From Dimargaris cristalligena (lineage: Eukaryota > Kickxellomycota > Dimargaritomycetes > Dimargaritales > Dimargaritaceae), in the NCBI GenBank assembly GCA_027576995.1, contig JANBQC010000391.1, positions 9,304 through 26,788 on the forward strand: 17,485 nt of DNA, read 5' to 3'. The notes beneath the pieces were generated by a model. It was not told where the DNA came from and ran no database searches. It worked only from the letters and a program-made list of their open reading frames with translations. Below are positions 8,601 through 15,256 of the stretch, piece after piece (position 1 is the stretch's first letter; the number at the start of each line of letters is the position of its first letter). A program made the position numbers and the translations under genes.

Positions 8601-9913
8601 TCCGGGAAAGGGTCTACCCAGTGGGACTCCTCCCCGGGGCGTGCGTGACTTTTCATCGACTGGTGGTCCAGGGTCGGGGTTTTGCCCAATTCTACGCCAC
8701 AAACACGACTTGCTCGGATGTTTCATTCACTCCCGCCAGTGCAACTGTGGTTAATGAAAAATCCGAGGGCCATCATCACCATCACCATCATCCTTACCAA
8801 GCACCCCTTACTTTCCCCCACTTCAAGTACAACCCCGTGACCCAACAATGGACCCTACCGGACCATCCGGTGGAGGACGAAGGGGCAAGAGTGCGGGTCG
8901 AGGTGGGTGTGGATGGGAAGATTAAGGGCGAGACGAAGGACCCCGGCCAAGATTCACGCGACTGCCCGCCCTACCATCCGGCCAAAGCCAAGACTCGCCG
9001 ATCGTCGGACGCTACCCTCGCGAATGCACCCTACCACATTATCGCCGAATACCACCGCTCGGGTGGTCCACCCCGGGCGCCCCTGGTCCAGATGCGGGTC
9101 CAGGTCCGCAAACTATACCAACTGACCTTGCATCTACTCTGCCGGGAATGCCGGGGCCGGTGGGAGACGGACCACGTGTGCTACATGCTACCCGAAGACG
9201 GCGGCAGCAGCAGTGCCGCGGGGGAAGCGGTGGGATTGCCCCATGCTTCCGGCACGTTCGTGGCGGTATGGATGGTCGCCAGTATCAACGACGGGAGTGC
9301 CAACGCCCGGCTGACGGTATCCCGCTGGTCCCTGGCTCTGGACCTCCTCCAATGGAGTACGGCCCGGCGTCAGCAACTGACCCAGTGGCTTGAGGAGCTG
9401 GCCCACTTGGATTACGATTATCGGGCGGACCCACCCCGGACCAGCATTATCAAACCCGCTACGGGCGCTGGCACTAGCACTGGAGCAGGTGCAGATGCCG
9501 CGGGTACCCCCAAACACCCCGGGGTGGCCCGGGTCCGGATGTGGTGTGACCAGTATAATCGAAGGGATCTGCCCAATTACACTACCGTGCCCCCGAACCA
9601 TCCCGCGTACCAGGCGCATCGGGTCATCCTCGGTCCGGAGGCGACCATGGCCCCCGCCCCTGCCGTCGCCGCCACCACCACCACTGCTGCTACCGTCACC
9701 CCGGAGGAAAGTGAGCCCCAGGGGAGGGGTACTTACCTTGGGGGCAACAGTCCCGAGGCCCAGCGGTCGCCGACTAGGGATTTCGCTGGTTCGCTGAGCA
9801 CGGGGAAATTAATGACTTTCAAATGTCTGCAAATTGTCCCATCCACCCTTCGATCCGACTGCCTCCAGCTAATTAATTTATTGAAGAAGACCCCCGCAAA
9901 ATCCGTGGAATAG
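5648..9913 (+). CDS. CTC1: CTC1-like large subunit of the telomeric CST complex (1421 aa)
   Basis: CTC1 with STN1 and TEN1 binds telomeric single-stranded DNA, limits telomerase and recruits DNA polymerase alpha-primase for C-strand fill-in. The call rests on a family-like order of OB-fold motifs recalled from animal and plant CTC1: YQGKVTRVLDCLLGLFELD with LRPG-like YRPGD near residues 220-258; VLVGTLRGSTGLPLC (526-540), like the OB strand ending in TGxLPC; DVYWDF...YPVGLLPGACVTFHRL (about 980-1003), like the YPLGLLPGA signature; a Cys/His cluster C1165-x2-C1168...H1176-x-C1178 recalling the zinc ribbon of the late OB folds; and VASINDGSANARL (1210-1222), like the VEDGTAEA strand. Length fits the family (about 1200-1400 aa). 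The frame is uninterrupted; the ATG at 5648 (GGCCATGG) is the first in frame. There are proline-rich linkers and a natural seven-histidine run (1042-1048). Alternative: another multi-OB protein such as an RPA70 or Cdc13 relative. No alignment was run. Confidence 0.72.
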   Translation: MATLDGLLDTFLQATPHDDAPPPTVPTPRETPTRTLVTGLILSRSGLLQAADRRIFLLRLALDAAYRRETPDHGSDHTDPGRGANKPCEALGTTTVLIYPLADAPDQHSQWPVARQIAFLDIRVSHWRLLSGLTIPCLVYTDRSQWAWLSATESNPSPLDLASIRPGLKPYYRSCQPTERCITAPPLNNHPASPAFLTAATTSPPPRPHPMSIKHSIIDYQGKVTRVLDCLLGLFELDRRLLLCLNRWPSYRPGDSIRVGSQLRIRDGQMGRTRHRLGFWDSRTGATKLPDLRTTPTEAKHPSILLTEGCSILWACSATHIDTDNPEETLPENKTIAPATDADLPCLIQSRIPPVYRVRLGIMDFLYLVDTLWFFENFGCPPLESDPDLNWVLRWFDWSLSDDAPVSETRRNLQYLQTSSALSDGDDMLIDYFLHGLADFPDSQPPPCGVGQWLYHYPTDIITARDLVFYLNQVHHFNELNCDTALRSASSDFVGYYGDYESDIETESTVDRVCMPDDRGRDPPTVLVGTLRGSTGLPLCHGALQLGDVLGVGRRHTIPIRIIPHRQPIRYDRFAAPCLNQVWAFRRYQIIREVWPRDQNRNRDRLDIYPERTAVSRPPVLAYVCASLDDAVCLSTPPVPSLLPNISTSLPPSQSHSPDPLSSEPHSNDTFDTDSALTQSTALFLPIYVHAPQLNPIPQDRNFLRAWVEGYCFPIDYEHASENGPLLSQANSTSAYPLPHRRIKIKEPFPAKFNSRQFASDMVAAPIAFEELRQFYLINYSTPEDSGQTKSALGTQDINSTTIVHRVATVTLVTPADSIPPPNSFPKLAPPLDQLKTITGDLRTNLHLLLDEASHNRMAHYWTETILPQGLPILPLFRVLDTIQSLTNRPALNAREDSAETSGPTNPSFGRLASFSGTIMDHRWVSVADLPMDIQLLTGNVRRTNVEEPQDPGPTLGLGPPNHILLLRVDDCGDRPALIDVYWDFRERVYPVGLLPGACVTFHRLVVQGRGFAQFYATNTTCSDVSFTPASATVVNEKSEGHHHHHHHPYQAPLTFPHFKYNPVTQQWTLPDHPVEDEGARVRVEVGVDGKIKGETKDPGQDSRDCPPYHPAKAKTRRSSDATLANAPYHIIAEYHRSGGPPRAPLVQMRVQVRKLYQLTLHLLCRECRGRWETDHVCYMLPEDGGSSSAAGEAVGLPHASGTFVAVWMVASINDGSANARLTVSRWSLALDLLQWSTARRQQLTQWLEELAHLDYDYRADPPRTSIIKPATGAGTSTGAGADAAGTPKHPGVARVRMWCDQYNRRDLPNYTTVPPNHPAYQAHRVILGPEATMAPAPAVAATTTTAATVTPEESEPQGRGTYLGGNSPEAQRSPTRDFAGSLSTGKLMTFKCLQIVPSTLRSDCLQLINLLKKTPAKSVE
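8771..8791 (+). repeat. In-frame CAT/CAC run encoding seven histidines
   Basis: Seven consecutive His codons, mixed CAT and CAC, encode H1042-H1048 of the CTC1-like protein in what looks like an inter-domain linker (flanked by EKSEG and PYQ). The mixed codons suggest a maintained or old tract rather than a fresh triplet expansion. Confidence 0.9.
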
Positions 9914-10462
9914 AAATAGATACAAATGGCGGTGATATGGTGTATTCCCTGATTTAGGGATATTTATAATACAAATTTTGAAATTCCGTAAAAATTACAC
10001 GCTATGCTGTATATGGTCCTGTATTTCCATTGCTGCTCACTCAACCCCACAAATTATTTAAATGGCACCAATTCTATTTATTCGAAGCTATTTTGTTGAC
10101 TGCAGTGCCAACTATAAGTAGTGCAATATTTTTAATAACCCGAAAGACCTTCATCCTCGAATCCCTTCCCATTGAGGTATATCAGTTGATTAATTTCTGT
10201 TGAGCATCTGTATAAATATTCACCCGACTAAGTAAGGGGGTCAACAAAAAGACACGCATGTTTACCATGATGGACCAGGGGAAAACGGGTGAATCGATGG
10301 TACTTCAGTATATCCAACAACGCGCATCAGCCAAAAAAAACTTGGATGTCAAAAAAGGAGAATGATAAACCAGGCCAAAAATTAAATATTGTTATTTTCC
10401 TTCAGGCTTCCTTTGAATACATATGTAATCCTCTTCTTCAGCTAATTGCTTTTTTCTTTCTT
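9914..10462. other. Tail-to-tail spacer between CTC1-like gene and PDH E2
   Basis: 549 nt, AT-rich, without a supported gene, holding the 3' ends of both convergent genes. On the minus strand an AATAAA (TTTATT at 10077-10082) could serve E2, though 380 nt from its stop. No perfect AATAAA was seen on the plus strand just after 9913. Copy B of the degenerate repeat and an inverted pair of ATTCACCCG/CGGGTGAAT (10218-10226 and 10286-10294) lie here. Confidence 0.6.
10272..10315 (+). repeat. Degenerate dispersed repeat, copy B (3' of CTC1-like gene)
   Basis: GGACCAGGG (10272-10280), GGGTGAATC (10287-10295), ATGG and CAGTATATCC (10306-10315) match copy A at 5374-5428 in order and orientation. Two exact blocks of 9 and 10 nt at nearly the same spacing are hard to explain by chance in 17 kb. 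Confidence 0.45.
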
Positions 10463-12610
10463 TTAAAGGAGCATCTTCAAGGGGTTTTCCATCACTTCCT
10501 TCCAGGCCTTCAGCCACTGGGCACCAACGGCACCATCGACGACGCGATGATCGCAGCTGAGGGTAGCCTTCATGATGGGAGCGACACGGAAACCGGCCTC
10601 GGCCTGAGCGTCGGGCACGACCCGCTGTTCGGCGTTACCGATGGCCAGGATGCACGACTGGGGGTCGTTAATGATGGCAGTGAATGAGTCGATACCGAAC
10701 ATACCCAAGTTAGAGATGGTAAAGCTACCGCCCTGGTATTCCTGGGGTTTCAGACCGTTGGACCGGGCCCGACCGGCCAACTCCTTGATGGTGTTGGAGA
10801 TGGTGGACAGTCCCTTGGCTTCGGCACTACGGACGATGGGAGTAATGAGGCCGTTGGGCGTAGCGGTGGCGATGGAGATATCGGCGGAGTGGTACTGCCG
10901 GATGAACTCGGTGTGCCAGGCGCTGTTCACTTCGGGCACCTTGAGCAGGGTCAGGGCGGCGGCCTTGACAATAAAGTCGTTGACCGACAGCTTGTACTCT
11001 CCGTTGGCGGCCTCGTTCAGGGCCTTGCGCAGCTTGCTGATCTTCTCCATGTTGACCTCGACGGTCAGGTAATAGTGGGGGCGCTGTTGCTTTGATTCAG
11101 TCAGGCGGTTGGCGATGACCCGACGCATGTTGGAGGCGGGGATATCGGTGTAGGCGCCGACGGCGGTGGGAGCAACGGCAGGGGTGGGGGTAGCCTGGGG
11201 GGCAGCCGGGGCGGCGGCGGTGGTGGTGGCCTTGGAGGCGGCACCGGACTTGATGTATTGGTCGACATCGTCCTTGACGATACGGCCATTGGGTCCGGTA
11301 CCCTTAACGGCGCTCAGGTCCACCTTGTTATCGCGGGCGATGGACTTGGCCAGAGGGCTAGCGATGACGCGGTCGCCGCTGCTGGGAGTCGGGGCCGGGG
11401 CGGAGCTGGAAGATTCCGATTTGGGGGCTTCGGCCTGGGGCTCGGGGGAGGAGGCCGGGGGAGCGGCGGATTCGGTCGACTCGGCGACCTTTTCGCTAGA
11501 GCCGCTGGACTCGGGCTGGAAGTCGGCGAACTTATCCACATCCTCCTTGTTCTCGGCCAGCACGGCGATGGCCTGGTTGACGGCGATGTCCTTGGAGCCG
11601 GAATCGATAAAGATCTTGGCGACGAAGCCTTCGTCCTGGCATTCGAAATCCATCTGGGCCTTGTCGGTCTCGATTTCCACCAGCACGTCACCAGGGGTGA
11701 CCTCATCCCCGACCTGCTTCTGCCAGGAACCGATGTTACCCGAAGTCATGGTCGGGGAAAGGGCAGGCATAGTAATGAGGGTGTGCGGGGGATAGGCTGT
11801 TGACCAGGTGTAGGAATAGCAGAATTGACATTCAGGGATATTGGATTAGATATAGAGGGACGGATGGCATTAAAGGGGGAGTAGAGGAAGGAAGGGGTGG
11901 ATAGTGTGGATGTTAGGTAGGTAGATATTATGGAGACGGGTCCGCGCCATCCCAGAAGGGTGGGGTCGAGGGATAAAATCAGGGGCCGTTCCGATAGCGG
12001 GTGGATCGTTTTGGAACGTCGATCCGATTGAGAAACCAGACCTAGTAACCCACACCACCGGACAAGCGGCACGGCGTTATTCAAGCCAGTGCGAATACGT
12101 AGAGGCTATAAGACAAAATACCAACACCAGTTCAAATCCACCGAAATTGGCCAACTTACTCTTAGAGCTATAGAGACGCCCGTAACGGGAAGCGTTAGGG
12201 TAGAGGGCAGCGGTGCTGGAGGCGCCCAGTTGCCGGGTGAGGCTATAGAGGAGGGTAGGGCGGAGTACATGTAGGCAAAAATAGAAAGGGACCGAAGGAT
12301 AAGTTTAGGTTACTCCTGTGAATCGTAGAGAGGGAGTGATACCGAAAGGTATGGCATCATTGAATCCTTGGCTGGTCAATTCCTTGAGTTGGGTAGTGTA
12401 AAGTGATGAATGACCCCAAAAGTGCTATTGGGCTCGATCCAGCAAGTGGCGGAGACGAAGGCAGGAATGTAAAGGCACTTACCGAGAATAGGCACGGGTG
12501 GGGTTCCATGCGGTCACGGACACCGAACGGGCGAGACGGACGTTGGCAACGGGGGCCAGTTTGGAGGCTTGGGCGGCGGCCCGGGGAACACGCTGGAGAG
12601 TCTGAAGCAT
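10463..12610 (-). CDS. LAT1: Pyruvate dehydrogenase E2, dihydrolipoamide acetyltransferase, mitochondrial (three exons, 514 aa)
   Basis: This is the core of the mitochondrial pyruvate dehydrogenase complex: it carries acetyl groups on lipoyl-lysine and transfers them to CoA. Exons on the minus strand are 12610-12483, 12242-12160 and 11796-10463. Their phases (2, then 1) join exactly, giving RAYS-R-LTRQL and LYSSK-T-YPPHTLITMPALSPTM, the lead-in seen in yeast LAT1. The first 100 residues have no Asp or Glu and many Arg/Ser/Ala, a typical matrix presequence, with cleavage probably just before YPPHT. One lipoyl domain follows (about 72-155, lipoylated K116 in IETDKAQMDFE), then an Ala/Pro/Ser linker, an E1/E3-binding domain (about 213-252), a second Ala/Pro/Thr linker, and the catalytic domain (about 286-514) with HRVVDG (H487, D491) and the usual ENPLKMLL end. 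Length and domains are complete. It converges on the CTC1-like gene. Confidence 0.95.
11797..12159 (-). other. Intron 2 of PDH E2
   Basis: 363 nt, phase 1, donor GTAAGT at 12159 and acceptor CAACAG ending at 11797 on the minus strand. A CTAAT branch candidate and a C/T-rich stretch precede the acceptor. The join creates the Thr codon before YPPHT. Confidence 0.88.
12243..12482 (-). other. Intron 1 of PDH E2
   Basis: 240 nt, phase 2, donor CG|GTAAGT at 12482 and acceptor CTCCTCTATAG ending at 12243 on the minus strand. The join creates an Arg codon within the presequence. Confidence 0.86.
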
Positions 12611-13010
12611 AGTGGAGATCAAACGAGAGTATTTAGAGAACTGAACAAAGAGAGGTTTAAAGTAATGAAAAGCACCGAAAGGAAACAACAGCCCGTGCAA
12701 AAAGCGAATCAGCGAAATAGTATGTGTGTGGGTTGCGGTAAGAGCAATTGGGGGGCTTCGGCTCAGGACCTGCCGCGGGGTCATAATGGCAGGGGGGGAC
12801 TCCGCAGCTGTACTATAATACTACTACCACTCTCATCACAGCCAAAATAGAATTGATGGCATCGGGCGATAAGCCCATTTGGCCTGCGTTACGCCATTGG
12901 GGGAATGCTCGTTGGGGCCAATAGAAAACACTCCCTCCTACTCTCAATAATACACGCTGTCAGCGGTTGGTTACGCTCGCTGGCATGACTTTTAAGGGGA
13001 CAGCCTCACC

Positions 13011-13054
13011 TTACCTTACCTTACCATACTATTCGGCTGATTTACCTTACCATA
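13011..13054. repeat. TTACC pentamer repeat and 13-bp direct repeat
   Basis: Three tandem TTACC units run from 13011 to 13025, and the 13-mer TTACCTTACCATA occurs exactly at 13016-13028 and again at 13042-13054. On the minus strand these read GGTAAGGTAA and sit about 400 nt upstream of the PDH E2 start codon. They may be slippage products or factor sites. Confidence 0.7.
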
Positions 13055-13633
13055 TCAATGGGTGTGGGTCGACTACAAGGGCAAAGGGGCTGTCGTCGTT
13101 GGCCGATGCTACTGATAGTACCAGCTTACGGGGCATTCCCCTCCTAATAGAAGAGAAGTGGGGGCATTCACTACTACTCCACGACCACAACTCGTTCAGA
13201 CTGGATAGACCACAACCGATTACACATTAAACTAGCTCATGTTTAGGCATTAAAACACGCGGCGGAGTAAACTCTCCCTTCGTTCCATACACTAGTACCT
13301 AAGCTACTCACCCGATAATTTCTGGAAATGGAGGGCCGATTGATGCCATCTAAGATGTGTCGGGTGGAACTAAGGGCTCCCAGCATACTTTATAGAAACC
13401 AAAGAATCTCCTATTCTTCGGCGGAAACTAGACTATGGACCAAGTATTACAACTTTGCTCATACTTCTCCCCGATTTATCCCCAAAACCCTGTGATTAAC
13501 TGAAATAGATCCGACCACTCTATATTTAGAAACCCGCATGTCCATTTCTACACAATCGACAAGACCGTGGCTTACAGCAACCCAAGTCAAGTCAGCTAAG
13601 CACCATATAGATCAAGATAGGGCGAAACACATA

Positions 13634-13649
13634 ATATATATATATATAT
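13634..13649. repeat. AT dinucleotide microsatellite
   Basis: Eight AT units in a row within the spacer downstream of the UNC93-like gene. It is a simple slippage repeat with no evident role. Confidence 0.9.
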
Positions 13650-13894
13650 TGTATTAAGCAATATTTAGGTAAGCGTAAAGGGGGTAAACATAGGATTAGC
13701 CCAGCCCGATACCATTAATGGTTGAACAATGCCATTGGCAAATAAGAGCACAGGTGTACTGTCGACTTCGTCGGCGAGGGGTAGGAGCAACCAGCCCATC
13801 TTAAAGGATGTATAACATATAGGCGGAGGGAATCCGTACAATTAGCTGCTATATTCAATGGTGAAAATACAGAGGCATTTCATGAAAAAAAATA

Positions 13895-15256
13895 CTAGGG
13901 CTTTTCGTCGCTGGCGTAGACCGAGTCCTCCTTGGCGTGCCCTTGGACGGCCCCTTTAGTAGGTGATTCGGTTGTGTCCTTGATATTCCAGACCACCGGG
14001 GCCATCAGGGGGATACTAACGGTCAGTAGGGCCCAATTAGCGATAAACTGGGCCAGGAAGCTGGTCCCAACAGCGTCAATTCGCCAGGCAACGGCCCCTC
14101 CCGCACTCTGCACTCCCTTGTAATACCCGGCGTAGCGCGAGAGTTGGGTAGCGTCGTTGCTCAGGGTACCCATCAGCCAGTAGCAGTAGGCCTGGAATAC
14201 CGCGTCCATCATGCCGTAGAATAAGTAGAGGAAAAAGGGGCCCGTGAAGCGGCTCGCGTCCTTGAAATCAATGGTGTTGTGGGGGTTGTAGAGAGCGGTC
14301 GCAGGTGTTTCCCGGGTATATTGCAGTTGTAGGAAGAGACCGCCGAGCCACACCGCGGTGAACCCAAACAGGACCACGACCAGGCCCAGAATACCCCGTT
14401 TACGGCGGTTGTAGTGCCGATTGTCCAGCAAATGGCCAAAGGCGTAGGCCCCCAGCATCTGGGCCGCCCAGTAAAACACCGAGTTGAATCCACGGGTACG
14501 CACGTTGAACAGAACGCCATTGATGCAGTTGAATTGGTAGGTGTAGAAGAAGTTGGTGGCGAAGAAGGCCGGGGTCAAGATCAGCATCCACTTGTTGGTG
14601 AACAGCTTAAGCACCTTGAGGCCCTCCTTGAGCGGGTTGGGTTCCTTCTCAATCGTCACATGGGTGCCGTCCTCTTTGATCACCCGGGCCGGCGGCGCCA
14701 GCGCAAAGGCTAAGGCGGCCCCGAAAACCTGTAATACCAGAAAGCCAATGTAGGTACCGTCATTCACCGACGCCGCCGTGCTGTTGTAGTTGAGGCCAAA
14801 GGGGATGAGCCCACCTAATACGCCGCCCAAGTTAAAGATGATCCAGAAAATGGCAATGTAGGTGCCCTTGCGGTCCTCGGTGGGGTAGGCCATCATCAGC
14901 GAGCCCTGGGCCGCCCACAGGAGACCCGCGCCTATCCCCAGGATACCCCCGGAGGCGATGGTGAAGGCCGGCTGCTTTGTGTGATTGTAGTGCAGAAACG
15001 AACCGGAGTAGAGCGCGTAGGTAAGGCCGCCGAGGAAAATGGTGATCCGAGGGCCCAAAACGTTGTTGACGCCGCCGCCGAGTAGGCCGAATACGGCAAA
15101 GGCAGTGTACAGCGCTACATTGGCGTTAGTGCCGGTGGTGTCGTCGACCTGGCCACCGCCGCCCATACTGTTCAGGGCATTGAACATACCGGGGCAGAAA
15201 AAGCAGACGAAGCCCAGAATAACCACCTGGGTCAGGGCACTGTAGTACTTGAGCAT
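13895..15256 (-). CDS. UNC93-like (DUF895/MFS-type) multi-pass membrane protein (453 aa)
   Basis: A polytopic membrane protein of the UNC93 branch of the major facilitator fold. Fungal members are common but mostly uncharacterised, so no substrate can be named. Evidence: QVVILGFVCFFCPGMFNAL (10-28) followed by SMGGGGQVD matches the family's N-terminal signature; GLLGGGVNNVLGPR (57-70) is the loop after helix 2. I count about 12 hydrophobic stretches (near 10-30, 48-66, 70-89, 97-117, 131-151, 169-188, 222-240, 256-276, 288-308, 337-357, 378-392, 403-424). A charged central loop (190-220) and a polar acidic tail (425-453) are probably cytosolic. The frame is uninterrupted and of usual length (about 450-480 aa), with ATG at 15256 as the first plausible start. 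An extra short 5' exon cannot be excluded. No presequence is expected. Confidence 0.9.
   Translation of the reverse strand: MLKYYSALTQVVILGFVCFFCPGMFNALNSMGGGGQVDDTTGTNANVALYTAFAVFGLLGGGVNNVLGPRITIFLGGLTYALYSGSFLHYNHTKQPAFTIASGGILGIGAGLLWAAQGSLMMAYPTEDRKGTYIAIFWIIFNLGGVLGGLIPFGLNYNSTAASVNDGTYIGFLVLQVFGAALAFALAPPARVIKEDGTHVTIEKEPNPLKEGLKVLKLFTNKWMLILTPAFFATNFFYTYQFNCINGVLFNVRTRGFNSVFYWAAQMLGAYAFGHLLDNRHYNRRKRGILGLVVVLFGFTAVWLGGLFLQLQYTRETPATALYNPHNTIDFKDASRFTGPFFLYLFYGMMDAVFQAYCYWLMGTLSNDATQLSRYAGYYKGVQSAGGAVAWRIDAVGTSFLAQFIANWALLTVSIPLMAPVVWNIKDTTESPTKGAVQGHAKEDSVYASDEKP

Larger units (their letters stand above)
12611..13894. other. Spacer upstream of PDH E2 and downstream of UNC93-like gene
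   Basis: 1284 nt without a convincing gene. It should contain the promoter and 5' UTR of PDH E2 (minus strand) and the 3' UTR of the UNC93-like gene. An open frame at 12985-13230 (+) has no recognisable family feature. I see a 13-bp direct repeat at 13016-13054 and an AT dinucleotide run at 13634-13649. No clear TATA or AATAAA was found at useful distances on the minus strand. Confidence 0.55.

Noticed and set aside
9731..9740. Perfect splice donor (CAAG|GTAAGT) on the minus strand within the CTC1-like frame
   Set aside because: No minus-strand gene or matching exon was found there, so a chance match is most likely. An antisense transcript would need RNA evidence.
9711..9750. Possible 40-nt intron (GTGAGC...AACAG) near the 3' end of the CTC1-like gene
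   Set aside because: It has no good branch site, is far shorter than the other introns, and its removal would shift the frame.
11166..11795. Two overlapping plus-strand frames (up to 209 codons) antisense to PDH E2
   Set aside because: They are low-complexity Gly/Ala/Ser translations of the E2 Ala/Pro linkers read backwards. The minus strand has a complete, conserved E2.
13011..13025. TTACC tandem units as possible internal telomeric repeats near a telomere-protein gene
   Set aside because: The unit is not TTAGGG or a plausible variant of it, and only three copies are present.
12985..13230. 81-codon plus-strand frame with ATG
   Set aside because: It overlaps the TTACC repeats, has no family features, and its length is unremarkable for noncoding sequence.
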